NCBI RefSeq assembly: GCF_001975825.1
Contig: NZ_MTKN01000001.1
Coordinates: 157,573-221,572, forward strand
From: [Flexibacter] sp. ATCC 35208
GTDB taxonomy: Bacteria; Bacteroidota; Bacteroidia; Chitinophagales; Chitinophagaceae
Direction: 5' to 3'
Length of the DNA: 64,000 bases
Below the pieces are notes generated by a model. That model was not told the DNA's origin, ran no database searches, and worked only from the letters and a program-made list of their open reading frames with translations. Position 1 is the first letter of the stretch. Each line of letters begins with the position of its first letter. The translations under genes were made by a program, and so were the position numbers. This document shows positions 14,537-23,124 of the stretch, piece after piece.

Positions 14537-15571
14537 ATGAATGAAATTGTAACACCAACTCTGAAAGACCAATGGATCGCATTTCGGGCAGAAAATCCTA
14601 AAGTAAGGATTCGCGATGCGGCAAAACAATTGCAGGTAAGTGAGGGCGAGGTGGTAGCAGCCTGTACTGGTACGGCTGTACAACATCTGAAAGCAGCGTT
14701 CCCTGCTTTGATGGAGCGTATGCCTGAACTGGGTAAGGTAATGGTGCTGACACGCAATGAACATTGTGTGATTGAAAGGAAAGGTTTGTTCGAGCAGGTG
14801 GATGCTGCTGGCAGACATGTAGGTACTGTGTTGGGAAAAGATATTGACCTGCGTATGTTCTTTGGTCGCTGGAAGTTTGGGTTTGCAGTGAATGATGATG
14901 CGGCAACAGGGTTCAAGCGTTCAATCCAGATCTTTGATGCACAGGGAAATGCGATTGTGAAGATTTATGCAGTAGAACAGACAAATATTACAGCATGGGA
15001 TAAACTAGTGACTGAGTTTACCGCTGATGAACAACCACTGGGAATTACAGTATTGCCTGCTCCGGCGCCGCCTGTTCATGCGAATGAGACGGCGGATAAA
15101 GCGGCTTTCCTGGAAGGATGGGCTGGTTTGCAGGATACGCATGATTTCTTCCCTTTGTTGATGAAGCATAAAGTTTCCCGTACGTATGCGCTGGAAATTG
15201 GAGATGGGAAGTTTACGCGGAAGATAGGTAAGGAAAGTGTGAAGACGATATTGGAGAGTGCGGCGGCGAGTGGTTTGGAGATCATGGTGTTTGTGGGTAA
15301 TCCTGGGAATATTGAGATTCATACAGGAAAGGTGGAGAAAATTGTGGAGATTCCAGGATGGATCAATGTGATGGATGCTGATTTTAATTTGCATTTGAAG
15401 ACGGATGATATTGCGCAGAGCTGGGCCGTGCAGAAGCCAAGTGTGGATGGTGTGGTGACTTCGGTGGAAGTGTTTGATGCGGAGGGGGAGATGATTGCAC
15501 AGTTCTTTGGGAAGAGGAAGCCGGGGAATCCGGAGTTGGCAGAGTGGAGAGAGTTGGTGGCGAAGTTATAA
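14537..15571 (+). CDS. hmuS: Hemin-degrading/trafficking factor, HemS/ChuS family
   Basis: A 344-residue cytoplasmic heme-handling protein with the two tandem HemS/ChuX-like halves of the family (about 30-165 and 205-340). Visible signatures are AAKQLQVSEGEVVAACTG, VMVLTRNEHCVIERKG, GKDIDLRMFFGRWKFGFAV in the first half, and VFVGNPGNIEIHTGKVEKI, WINVMDADFNLHLKTDDI in the second. The family binds heme delivered by HmuUV and either degrades it or passes it on. Directly coupled to hmuV (three-base gap). A terminator follows. Confidence 0.94.
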   Translation: MNEIVTPTLKDQWIAFRAENPKVRIRDAAKQLQVSEGEVVAACTGTAVQHLKAAFPALMERMPELGKVMVLTRNEHCVIERKGLFEQVDAAGRHVGTVLGKDIDLRMFFGRWKFGFAVNDDAATGFKRSIQIFDAQGNAIVKIYAVEQTNITAWDKLVTEFTADEQPLGITVLPAPAPPVHANETADKAAFLEGWAGLQDTHDFFPLLMKHKVSRTYALEIGDGKFTRKIGKESVKTILESAAASGLEIMVFVGNPGNIEIHTGKVEKIVEIPGWINVMDADFNLHLKTDDIAQSWAVQKPSVDGVVTSVEVFDAEGEMIAQFFGKRKPGNPELAEWRELVAKL

Positions 15572-15588
15572 GAGTAAACTATAAAAGC

Positions 15589-15631
15589 AACATAGAAAAG
15601 CTCCGGCCCTCGGCTGGAGCTTTTCTATGTT
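15589..15631. terminator. Terminator of the hmuTUVS operon
   Basis: A perfect 16-bp stem (AACATAGAAAAGCTCC with GGAGCTTTTCTATGTT) and an 11-nt loop directly follow hmuS. Confidence 0.8.
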
Positions 15632-15706
15632 GGAGGGCAGGGCCTGCGGGTGGCTAAAAAAATACGGTATATTTTATAGGAGGAAAACTTTGAGGTGGTA
15701 TGCAGT

Positions 15707-15773
15707 TTTTCCTGTTTAGGTAAATCCTTTTCCCGAATCGATCTATCACCATCCTGATTCCCCCTTACTTTTG
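15707..15773 (+). promoter_or_regulatory. Direct-repeat operator and promoter 2
   Basis: TTTTCCTGTTTAGGT (15707-15721) and TTTTCCCGAATCGATC (15728-15743) are 21 bp apart. The -7 element TACTTTTG (15766-15773) starts 38 bp after the second half-site. It drives the Cys-rich small gene at 15822. Confidence 0.7.
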
Positions 15774-15821
15774 TCCCATATTAATATCCTACGAAACCCT
15801 ATTTTTAAAACAAGATATTAT

Positions 15822-16139
15822 ATGTGTGACATCAGGACTTTATGTATAAAGAATACGGCACAAATTAGCCATTGTATGCACTGTCAGACGATTTTCATCT
15901 GGCATAATAATTTGTTACTCAATTTCTCCCCTCAAGACTTTCAGTTCTTTCGTGAAACGATGAATAGACAAGACTTTGTAGATTGTTGTATGGTCTTCCC
16001 TGATGGGGAAGAAAGAGTCATCATTCACGCCCCTTGTAAGGATATCAGCTTTACTTTTACCCAGGATGAATTCAATGACCTCAGAGATGCGATCGATGAG
16101 GCGTTACTGCTACAGCAGGTGTATGAATTGATACGCTAG
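15822..16139 (+). CDS. Cys/His-rich small protein of hemin loci
   Basis: A 105-residue cytoplasmic protein with MCDIRTLC near the start and a CMHC pair near residues 18-21, together suggesting a metal site. FSPQDFQFFRE, a DCC motif and a helical C-terminus (FTQDEFNDLRDAIDEALLLQ) follow. From memory this resembles DUF6686 proteins encoded near hemin uptake genes in Bacteroidota; not checked. ATG 15822 is chosen because the -7 element at 15766-15773 rules out earlier starts. Own operator/promoter places it in the hemin regulon. Confidence 0.7.
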   Translation: MCDIRTLCIKNTAQISHCMHCQTIFIWHNNLLLNFSPQDFQFFRETMNRQDFVDCCMVFPDGEERVIIHAPCKDISFTFTQDEFNDLRDAIDEALLLQQVYELIR

Positions 16140-16290
16140 GTGGCTGAATTGGTAGGTTGAATTTTTGGGATAGGGGTGCTTGGTTTCAGAATTGGTATGG
16201 CTAAGTTTTAAAATTGATATACTAAGGTTTTAGAATTGGTATGGCTAAGTTTCAAAATTGACATACTAAGATTTCAAAATCGATTCATTA
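16120..16290 (+). repeat. 22-bp tandem repeat copying the preceding gene end
   Basis: The end of the small gene (GAATTGATACGCTAG, 16125-16139) recurs in degenerate form as GAATTGGTATGGCTAAG or AAATTGATATACTAAG at 16189, 16211, 16233 and 16255, with a weaker copy at 16277. The strict period is 22 bp. The array stops at the edge of operator 3. Confidence 0.8.
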
Positions 16291-16292
16291 AA

Positions 16293-16359
16293 GTTTCCTT
16301 ATTGCGTAAATCATTTTCCTGATCAGATTATTTGAAGCAAAGATTCTTTATGATCTTTG
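16293..16359 (+). promoter_or_regulatory. Direct-repeat operator and promoter 3 (hemin receptor)
   Basis: GTTTCCTTATTGCGT (16293-16307) and TTTTCCTGATCAGATTA (16314-16330) are 21 bp apart. GATCTTTG at 16352-16359 is a one-mismatch TAnnTTTG, exactly 38 bp after half-site 2. The leader then carries TTTACTCCGCCA (16369-16380). Confidence 0.68.
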
Positions 16360-16365
16360 CTTCAC

Positions 16366-16534
16366 AATTTTACTCCGCCAGTGTTCTGTATTGTGTGACT
16401 GTTTACTCCGCGACAGCTTACACAATATCTTATTTTTTCCGGTATCATGGACTAACATCTATGTCCCTTAACTGCCTGTGTTCGCACCGCATGCAGCCTG
16501 GGAAAGGTATCTCGACTGCAATCAAAAAATACTT
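16366..16534 (+). promoter_or_regulatory. Leader of the hemin receptor mRNA
   Basis: About 170 nt of untranslated leader. TTTACTCCGCCA (16369-16380) is complementary over 12 nt to the hairpin loop of the hmuT leader (10981-10992). A hairpin ATTGTGT/ACACAAT encloses a second TTACTCCGC. A 25-codon ORF fills its end. Function is inferred only. Confidence 0.4.
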
Positions 16535-16538
16535 ATGA
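16461..16538 (+). CDS. 25-residue leader ORF overlapping the receptor start
   Basis: It starts ATG at 16461, encodes MSLNCLCSHRM and a basic tail, and its TGA (16536-16538) overlaps the ATG (16535) of the receptor. Such ATGA overlap is typical of translational coupling. The CLCSH cluster recalls the Cys-rich leader peptide before hmuT. It has no recognisable family and could be chance. Confidence 0.35.
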   Translation: MSLNCLCSHRMQPGKGISTAIKKYL

Positions 16539-18595
16539 AGTTTAGGGTAATTCTATTAGCCTTGCTATTCGCATGTTCTTACGAATGCTGGGCTCAGATT
16601 AAAAAAGGAATGGATTCGGTACAGTTAAATGATGTTGTGGTCACAGGACAATACACCCCACAATCATTAAAGCATTCTGTATACCAGGTGAGGACCATTA
16701 CTGCTGATTATATTAAAATGCGGGGTGCTACCAACATTTTAGGTGTGCTGGATAATCAGTTGGGTATTCGCTTTTCTAATGATAACACATTGGGTGAAAC
16801 TGATGTGGAACTCATGGGAATGTCTGGTGCTGAAGTGAAGATCTTACTGGATGGTGTGCCGTTGGTAGATCGTGGAAGTACCCGCCAGAGCCTTGCCCAG
16901 ATTGATGTACATAGTATTGAACGTATTGAGATTGTAGAAGGACCGATGTCTGTTGTCTATGGTACAGATGCACTCGCAGGTGTGATTAATATTATTACGA
17001 AGAAGTATAATGGCGATAAGCAATTGTCTGTAAATGCGAGTGTGCAGGAAGAAACTGTGGGCAAAGAATATGCAGCACTGGATGGTAAAGGTCAACACAA
17101 TGCATCGTTGGGGTTGCGCTGGAGTGATCATGGTTATTTTGCTGGAGCAGGTATTACGGGAAATAATTTTGGGGGATGGAGTGATACGTTGACTGGAAGA
17201 GCTAAGGCATGGCATCCGAAGGATCAGTTGATGACTTATGGTACAGTGGGCATTGACAGGAAAAATGTGAAGGCCTGGTATCGTCTTGATTATCTGGATG
17301 AAGATCTGGCTGCTAAAGGAGATATTAATTATGATAATGGAAAAGCGACAGACGCACATTATCTGACTAAAAGATATACACATCAGGCACAGGCGATGTG
17401 GCAGGTGAATGATGACCTGAGTCTTAATGGTGCTTTGTCTTACCAGGATTACAATAGACATACACGTACTACTATTAAAAACTTTACTGATGGGTCGGAA
17501 ACTTTGTCTACCGCTTCAGGTGCGCAGGATGTGACTAAATACAATGCGGTGTTCTTTAGAAGTACAGCGCAGTATGCCCTGAATTCTCATCTGTCTTTTC
17601 AGCCGGGTGTTGAATATAGTCGTGATGCCTCGTCCGGACAGCGTATAGAGGGTACGCCCAGTATTTCTAACTATTCTCTTTTTGCTTCTGCTGAATTAAA
17701 ACCAATTGCAGGTATCAATATCCGCCCGGGTGTCCGATTTAGTAAGAATTCTATTTACGATGCGCCTCCGGTGATACCTTCTTTGAATGTAAAATTTGCA
17801 TTGTCTAAGACATTGGATTTGCGTTTGTCATATGCCCGTGGTTTCAGGGCGCCGGCTTTGCGTGAGTTGTATTTTAACTTCTATGATGCGAGTCATGCTA
17901 TTAAAGGGAATACCAACCTGAAGGCGGAATATTCTAACAGTTTTACGGGATCATTGAGCTGGCAGGCGATTCAGTCTGGGAAAGTGAAATTGAATGTAAC
18001 GGCGACCGGGTTCTATAATGACTTTGATAATATGATTGACTATGCGTATGTGGCGAATAGTGATACGATGACTTATGTGAATATTGCCAAATTCAAAACT
18101 ACGGGTGGGACGCTGATGGGTAAGCTCAATTGGAAGAACCTGGATGTGAGTGTTGGGGCTTCTTACATTGGTAGATACAATGAATTCTCTGATGATGATA
18201 CTTATAAGGCGACAGATCCTACGCCTACTTTTATGTGGACGCCAGAGGTGAATGGGAATGTTACTTATAATATGAGGAAAATTGGGACTACGCTAAATCT
18301 GTCTTATAAATATAATGGTGTGAGACCTACGTATGAGTCGGCGACGGCTACAGATGGTACGACTTATTTGCATCAGGTGAAGTCGGCAGCTTATAATATG
18401 GCGGATTTTACAGTGATGAAGTCATTGACAAAGATGTTCAATATCAATGCAGGGGTGAGGAATATATTCAATGTGACGAATATTAATAATAGTACCGCGA
18501 ATAGTGGAGTGGCGCATAGTGCGGGGACGCAGTTGCCGATGTGGTATGGGAGGAGTTACTTTTTGGGGGTGAGTTTTACGTGGGATAGGAAATAA
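16535..18595 (+). CDS. hmuR: TonB-dependent hemin receptor, HmuR-like
   Basis: A 686-residue outer-membrane receptor without an STN domain. Signal peptide is residues 1-21. The TonB box region is VQLNDVVVTGQ, the plug shows ILLDGVPLVDRGS and IERIEIVEGPMSVVYGTDALAGVINIITKK, and the barrel includes the SYARGFRAPALRELYFNF segment typical of heme/cobalamin receptors. Position beside hmuTUVS and an HmuY gene supports heme as ligand. ATG 16535 is chosen because it starts the signal peptide; an overlapping leader ORF may couple its translation. Confidence 0.9.
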   Translation: MKFRVILLALLFACSYECWAQIKKGMDSVQLNDVVVTGQYTPQSLKHSVYQVRTITADYIKMRGATNILGVLDNQLGIRFSNDNTLGETDVELMGMSGAEVKILLDGVPLVDRGSTRQSLAQIDVHSIERIEIVEGPMSVVYGTDALAGVINIITKKYNGDKQLSVNASVQEETVGKEYAALDGKGQHNASLGLRWSDHGYFAGAGITGNNFGGWSDTLTGRAKAWHPKDQLMTYGTVGIDRKNVKAWYRLDYLDEDLAAKGDINYDNGKATDAHYLTKRYTHQAQAMWQVNDDLSLNGALSYQDYNRHTRTTIKNFTDGSETLSTASGAQDVTKYNAVFFRSTAQYALNSHLSFQPGVEYSRDASSGQRIEGTPSISNYSLFASAELKPIAGINIRPGVRFSKNSIYDAPPVIPSLNVKFALSKTLDLRLSYARGFRAPALRELYFNFYDASHAIKGNTNLKAEYSNSFTGSLSWQAIQSGKVKLNVTATGFYNDFDNMIDYAYVANSDTMTYVNIAKFKTTGGTLMGKLNWKNLDVSVGASYIGRYNEFSDDDTYKATDPTPTFMWTPEVNGNVTYNMRKIGTTLNLSYKYNGVRPTYESATATDGTTYLHQVKSAAYNMADFTVMKSLTKMFNINAGVRNIFNVTNINNSTANSGVAHSAGTQLPMWYGRSYFLGVSFTWDRK

Positions 18596-18907
18596 TCCCA
18601 ACGGCATTGCTTTAAAGAACAAGCAGCATTGTTATAAACTAATTCCGGATGGGTTGCTATAAACTAATCTCAAGCATGGTTGCTATAAACTAATTCCGGA
18701 TGGGTTGTTATAAACTAATCTCATGCATGGTTGCTATAAACTAATTCCGGATGGGTTGTTATAAACTAATCTCATGCATGGTTGCTATAAACCAATTCCA
18801 GATGGGTTGTTATCCATAAAATAAAAAATATGATCCGATTCGATATCTCAATAGAACAGGAAATAATTCAATTGCTCATAAAATACAATTCAAAAATTAA
18901 AAACTCT
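18596..18907 (+). repeat. Intergenic ~50-bp tandem repeat between hmuR and hmuY
   Basis: Two alternating blocks, TATAAACTAATTCCGGATGG and TATAAACTAATCTCATGCAT (or CAAGCAT), repeat from about 18630 to 18815. The rest is AT-rich; no other gene is seen. Confidence 0.8.
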
Positions 18908-19924
18908 ATGAAATTAAGCAGACTTTTACTCGTGCTGGCGATTGCTACTACTGGTTTATTTAGTGCATGTAGTAAAGATGATGATGCCACTGTGGTGATT
19001 GCTCCTTCTGATGGATCCGAATTAACTTTAGATGGTGGCGGCGGTACTGGCGCACCAAACACTGTATATGTTGATATGAGTACTGATTCAGCAACTGCTG
19101 TAAAACGCCTTAGCTGGTCACTGGGTTTTTATAGCGGTAGTGATTATAGAGTTATTCTGAATAGCTTTAGCGCTATGAGTGCAAAAGTGACTACTAAAAC
19201 TGATATTACTGCGGTGACTACTGATGATGCCAGCGGTGTAAGTATGGCGATTGGTCAGGGTCAGGGTACGCTTAGCATGATCGATGATGTATATGGTGAT
19301 CTGAGTGCTACTGTGATTGCTGAAGTATCTGCTACTGCTGATGCGAACTATGTATACCTGGTAAAAGCAGAAGATGGTACTACCGATCCTGCTACCTGGT
19401 ATAAAGTGAAAATTACCCGCAATGGTACGACTGGTTATACTTTACAATATGCTTTACTGGGTGCTACTACTATTAACTCTGTTACTATTACTAAGAATTC
19501 CAGTTATAACTTTGTGTTCTTCTCATTTGCTACCAATGCTACAGTGAGTGTAGAGCCTAAGAAAGCTGAGTGGGATTTTGCATGGTCTTATGCAGCGTAT
19601 TATACTGCTACTATTCCTTATTTCTTCTCTGATTTTGTGGTGATCAACCAGTATGCTGGTGTGTCTGCTGCCAAGGTGGATTCTACTGTGGTTGGGTATT
19701 CAAGTTTCACGAAGGCGGATACGGCTTCACTGACTTTCTCTTCTAAAAGAGATGCGATTGGTAGTAGCTGGAGATCTACCAGCAGTGGTATTTACAAGCA
19801 ATATTATTATATCGTGAGAGATCCGGCGGGTAACTATTATAAGCTGAAGTTTGTGAGTATGGGGATTAATGATGGTGGTGAGAGAGGGTATCCGGTTGTG
19901 GAGTATGCATTAATTAAAGAATAG
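18908..19924 (+). CDS. hmuY: HmuY family hemophore-like lipoprotein
   Basis: A 338-residue lipoprotein with lipobox LFSAC (Cys near residue 21) and an acidic linker (SKDDD). HmuY proteins take heme from host carriers and hand it to the HmuR receptor. A Gly-rich stretch (LDGGGGTG) leads into the first beta domain, the middle shows WYKVKITRNGTTGYTLQYALL, and the C-terminal half carries FSFATNATVSVEPKKAEWDFAWS and YYIVRDPAGNYYKLKFVSM, the family's typical strands. The protein is longer than usual. The ATG at 18908 starts the signal peptide. Co-directional with hmuR. Confidence 0.85.
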   Translation: MKLSRLLLVLAIATTGLFSACSKDDDATVVIAPSDGSELTLDGGGGTGAPNTVYVDMSTDSATAVKRLSWSLGFYSGSDYRVILNSFSAMSAKVTTKTDITAVTTDDASGVSMAIGQGQGTLSMIDDVYGDLSATVIAEVSATADANYVYLVKAEDGTTDPATWYKVKITRNGTTGYTLQYALLGATTINSVTITKNSSYNFVFFSFATNATVSVEPKKAEWDFAWSYAAYYTATIPYFFSDFVVINQYAGVSAAKVDSTVVGYSSFTKADTASLTFSSKRDAIGSSWRSTSSGIYKQYYYIVRDPAGNYYKLKFVSMGINDGGERGYPVVEYALIKE

Positions 19925-19925
19925 G

Positions 19926-20020
19926 CGAATTTTTTGAGGCTTGCTTCGCAAACCTCAAAAAATTCGAGGGGGAATTCTTCAACGTTTTGCATGCGCAAAA
20001 CGTTGAAGAATTCCCTTTTT
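19926..20020. terminator. Double perfect hairpin after hmuY
   Basis: Hairpin 1 pairs CGAATTTTTTGAGG (19926-19939) with CCTCAAAAAATTCG (19953-19966). Hairpin 2 has a 21-bp perfect stem (19970-19990 with 19995-20015) and an ATGC loop, followed by six T. The second is a good terminator. The first has its T-tract on the wrong side for a plus-strand terminator. Confidence 0.8.
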
Positions 20021-20069
20021 TCGCGAAAGCGGAAATCATAATCCCTCACTTTTTAGTAAGCATTCCTTA

Positions 20070-20136
20070 TTTTCCTGATTGCGTAAATGGTTTTCCCGTT
20101 TCGTCACTTCCCTGTCACATTCCCTTCCTACTTTTA
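20070..20136 (+). promoter_or_regulatory. Direct-repeat operator and promoter 4 (second receptor)
   Basis: TTTTCCTGATTGCGT (20070-20084) and TTTTCCCGTTTCGTCA (20091-20106) are 21 bp apart, with TACTTTTA (20129-20136) 38 bp after half-site 2. ACTCCGCC follows at 20141, as in leaders 1 and 3. The mRNA leader to 20208 is about 65 nt. Confidence 0.7.
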
Positions 20137-20207
20137 CACCACTCCGCCCCGAACCAAATATATTATTGTACCCGATATGCTGTAGATAGCAGTATCCTTC
20201 AATTTTC

Positions 20208-22418
20208 ATGCGTACCAGCAAAGATTTATACACGCTCTTCATATTGTGTTGTAGCAGTTTATGTGCCTTTAGTCAATCCGATACCTCCCGTACTTTGAAA
20301 AGTGTGGAAGTCAAAGCCGTGCACCTGGAAACACTTACCAGCAGAGCTGCCATGCCTGTGACTGTGATTAGTCGCAAGACACTGGAAATGATGGGTAGCC
20401 GCCGACTGGATGAGGTGATGCGGGAACAGACGGGTATTGCGATTGTCAATGATGTCTCTGCAGGGTCGAGGGCAATTGGTATGCAACTACAAGGGTTTAG
20501 CGCTGATTATATTTTGATTTTAATTGATGGTCAACCTATGATAGGTAGAAATGCGGGAAATTTCGACTTGTCAAGAATTACTGTTTCTGATATTGAAAGA
20601 ATCGAAATTGTGAAGGGGGCCAGCTCGAGTTTGTTTGGGAGTGAAGCATTGGGAGGGGTAGTGAATATTATTACCCGCCAACATATTGATGCGGCACAAG
20701 GGCAGGCTATTGTAAGATATGGTTCGCAGCATACGCAGGATTTTACTTTGGAAGGGGAAACACCATTTGGTGGAGGAACTGATAAGAGTGGTAACGGCTC
20801 CCTCAACCTATCAGGTAATTTTTATCATACCGATGGCTTCAATGTGAATTCCTTCCTGAGCAAAGGCGCGACCGCACCACCTTATGATAGTTATAGTCTG
20901 CAGGGCCGGCTTCGGTATAAATTGAATGCTAACAATTCACTAAACATTGCCGGTCGATGGGCACTCCGTAATTCTATCAATGAATCTGTCTATAGCAGTA
21001 GTCAGGTGACGAATACTACCAGGGATGTACTGCATGAAAGTGATGTGAATGGAGCGATTGTCTGGCAGGTTAACCTTAATAAAGGCAGGAAGGCTAATCC
21101 TGATAAAGACTGGCAGGCTAACCTTAATAAAGACAGGAAAACTAACCTTAATAATGGCTGGAACGCTAACCTTACTAATACCTGGCAACTAAAAACACAG
21201 TACTACCTGACAAGATATAGCACTACTCAGGATGTAAGTACAGGTAAGTCTGCACAACTGAGCTCAAATGATTTTACCCAATACTATCATCGCTTTGAGG
21301 AGCAGGTGCAATATGTTGTGTCGAATCAGTTATCATTTACCGGGGGCATAGGAGGTAATCTCGAAGTGATGGATGGGAATGATTTAAAAAGTGAGTATGC
21401 CTATGCTCAAGGTGACTGGAAAGTGAATAACCGCCTGAGTTCCCGTTTGGGCTTCCGCTATGACCATTCTGATTTTTATGGCGGCAGACTCAATCCCAGC
21501 GCTGGATTGAAATATAGTTTGTCAGAAAAAATATCGTTGACCGCTGCTTTTGGAACTGGTTATAAAACACCTGATTTTCAGAAGAGATACCAGGTATTTA
21601 CCAATCCACAGGCAGGATATACCGTATTGGGTGTGGAAGAAGTGGCTACTCAATTGGCCGCCATGCAGGCAGCGGGGTTGATCAGTGAGGTAAGACCTGT
21701 GGCAAAAGATATCAGTGCTGCACTGAAACCCGAAATGGCTGTCTCTTACAATGTTGGAATGAGTTATACACTTGTTCAAAAAATTCGCATCGATGTGAAT
21801 GGCTTTTACAACCAGCTGCACAACTTTATCAACACTGTTCAGATTGCGACCCGCACAAATTTTCAACCCGTTTATTCCTATATCAATCTTGACAGATCTT
21901 TTACCGGAGGCGTAGAAGCCGGTGTCAGTACACATGTACTGAAAGGCCTGGATATATCTTTCGGTTATCAGTTACTGTATGCGAAGGATAGGGGGATCAT
22001 GGATTCTATCAGGACCGGCGCCTATCCATACAATAAGATACGTAACAATAATACAGGAGAGACGAAGGCATCTAAAGTCAGTGATTATATCGGTCTTGAA
22101 AACAGATCCAGGCATATGCTAAACCTACGTGTGTTTTATGAATATGCTCCCTGGGGCATCAGCGCTACTTTCCGCGCGAATTATAAGAGCAGGTCCGGCT
22201 ATGATGATGCAAACAATAACCGGTTTCTGGATACCTACGATACATTCATTGATGCCTACTGCCTGGTATATGCTTCTATCGAAAAGAAACTTTGCAAAGG
22301 TCATCTGGCTGTTCAGATCACAGCAGACAACCTCATGAATTATACGGATATGTTGATGCCAGGACAACCCGGACGCATCCTGATGGCCGGGTTGAAATGG
22401 CGACTGTTTAAACAATAA
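20208..22418 (+). CDS. TonB-dependent receptor, hemin/cobalamin-receptor type
   Basis: A 736-residue outer-membrane receptor with a signal peptide (1-22), TonB-box-like LKSVEVKAVHLET, and a plug with ILIDGQPMIGRNAG and IERIEIVKGASSSLFGSEALGGVVNIITRQ. The barrel contains a five-fold 8-residue repeat (residues 290-329), each unit like LNKDRKTN, unusual in a barrel strand or loop. It is followed at five bases by HmuY-like genes and preceded by operator 4, so a heme or heme-protein ligand is likely. It is clearly a different receptor from the one at 16535. Confidence 0.88.
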   Translation: MRTSKDLYTLFILCCSSLCAFSQSDTSRTLKSVEVKAVHLETLTSRAAMPVTVISRKTLEMMGSRRLDEVMREQTGIAIVNDVSAGSRAIGMQLQGFSADYILILIDGQPMIGRNAGNFDLSRITVSDIERIEIVKGASSSLFGSEALGGVVNIITRQHIDAAQGQAIVRYGSQHTQDFTLEGETPFGGGTDKSGNGSLNLSGNFYHTDGFNVNSFLSKGATAPPYDSYSLQGRLRYKLNANNSLNIAGRWALRNSINESVYSSSQVTNTTRDVLHESDVNGAIVWQVNLNKGRKANPDKDWQANLNKDRKTNLNNGWNANLTNTWQLKTQYYLTRYSTTQDVSTGKSAQLSSNDFTQYYHRFEEQVQYVVSNQLSFTGGIGGNLEVMDGNDLKSEYAYAQGDWKVNNRLSSRLGFRYDHSDFYGGRLNPSAGLKYSLSEKISLTAAFGTGYKTPDFQKRYQVFTNPQAGYTVLGVEEVATQLAAMQAAGLISEVRPVAKDISAALKPEMAVSYNVGMSYTLVQKIRIDVNGFYNQLHNFINTVQIATRTNFQPVYSYINLDRSFTGGVEAGVSTHVLKGLDISFGYQLLYAKDRGIMDSIRTGAYPYNKIRNNNTGETKASKVSDYIGLENRSRHMLNLRVFYEYAPWGISATFRANYKSRSGYDDANNNRFLDTYDTFIDAYCLVYASIEKKLCKGHLAVQITADNLMNYTDMLMPGQPGRILMAGLKWRLFKQ
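21075..21194 (+). repeat. 24-bp in-frame tandem repeat in the receptor gene
   Basis: Five consecutive 24-bp units of the kind CTTAATAAAGACAGGAAAAC + TAAC encode eight-residue repeats (LNKGRKAN, PDKDWQAN, LNKDRKTN, LNNGWNAN, LTNTWQLK). The frame is kept. Confidence 0.85.
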
Positions 22419-22423
22419 CCAAT

Positions 22424-23119
22424 ATGTACAAGCGAGCCCAATGGCAATGGTTAGCAGCCATCGTACTGCTGACTATGGCCTGTAAGAAAGAGAACAACAA
22501 TGTTACCAAACTAAATTATGAAGATGGCGTGAGCACTGTCATCTACGACCTTGCTGGCGATACTGAAGCCTCTGTGGCGGATGGTGTGGAAGGAAAAGAG
22601 AAACGCCCGTTCAAAAGTTTTTATTTCAAGCTGTCTGCCAAACTGCAATCATGGGATAGCAGCAACACCTTTAAGCAAAGTAATAACTGGGACCTTGCAT
22701 TTACAGATATCTATAATGCCCTCGTATATGTGAATAACGGTAGTGGAGAAGGTCCCGGAAAAGGTGGCGCGGGAAAGGGACTGATCATCGCTGTGGATAG
22801 TGCTTACAGCAAAGTGACAACAGCTCCCGAAGAGGATGCATTCGAAACAGGGAATCTTCGTTTTGCAGGATGGGATGGTTATCCACAACCTTATAATACC
22901 GGCTGGTATTTCTATTCACTGAACACACATCTGGCAGTGCCTATTCAGAACCGCACGTTTATCATCCGCACAGCAGATGGTAAATATGGAAAGCTGGAAC
23001 TGATCAATGTATACCAGGGCAATCCTCCTACTGTGACTGATCTTTTCTGGCCGGCACCTTATTTCACCTTCCGCTATTTTGTACAGCAGGATGGTAGTCA
23101 TAACCTGAAAACACCTTGA
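22424..23119 (+). CDS. HmuY-like lipoprotein, paralogue 2
   Basis: A 231-residue lipoprotein (lipobox LLTMAC, Cys near residue 20) five bases after the receptor gene. HmuY-like features are FKSFYFKL, NNWDLAFTDIYNALVYVNN, GWYFYSLNTHLAVPIQNRTFIIRTADGKYGKLELINVY (here as two adjacent strands) and the closing FTFRYFVQQDGS. A Gly-rich loop, GPGKGGAGKG, replaces part of the central sheet. It probably binds heme or a heme protein at the surface for the receptor at 20208. Confidence 0.8.
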   Translation: MYKRAQWQWLAAIVLLTMACKKENNNVTKLNYEDGVSTVIYDLAGDTEASVADGVEGKEKRPFKSFYFKLSAKLQSWDSSNTFKQSNNWDLAFTDIYNALVYVNNGSGEGPGKGGAGKGLIIAVDSAYSKVTTAPEEDAFETGNLRFAGWDGYPQPYNTGWYFYSLNTHLAVPIQNRTFIIRTADGKYGKLELINVYQGNPPTVTDLFWPAPYFTFRYFVQQDGSHNLKTP

Positions 23120-23124
23120 TAATA

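Noticed and set aside
15771-15821. N-terminal extension of the Cys-rich small gene from a TTG
   Set aside because: The -7 promoter element at 15766-15773 overlaps this stretch, so it cannot be in the mRNA.
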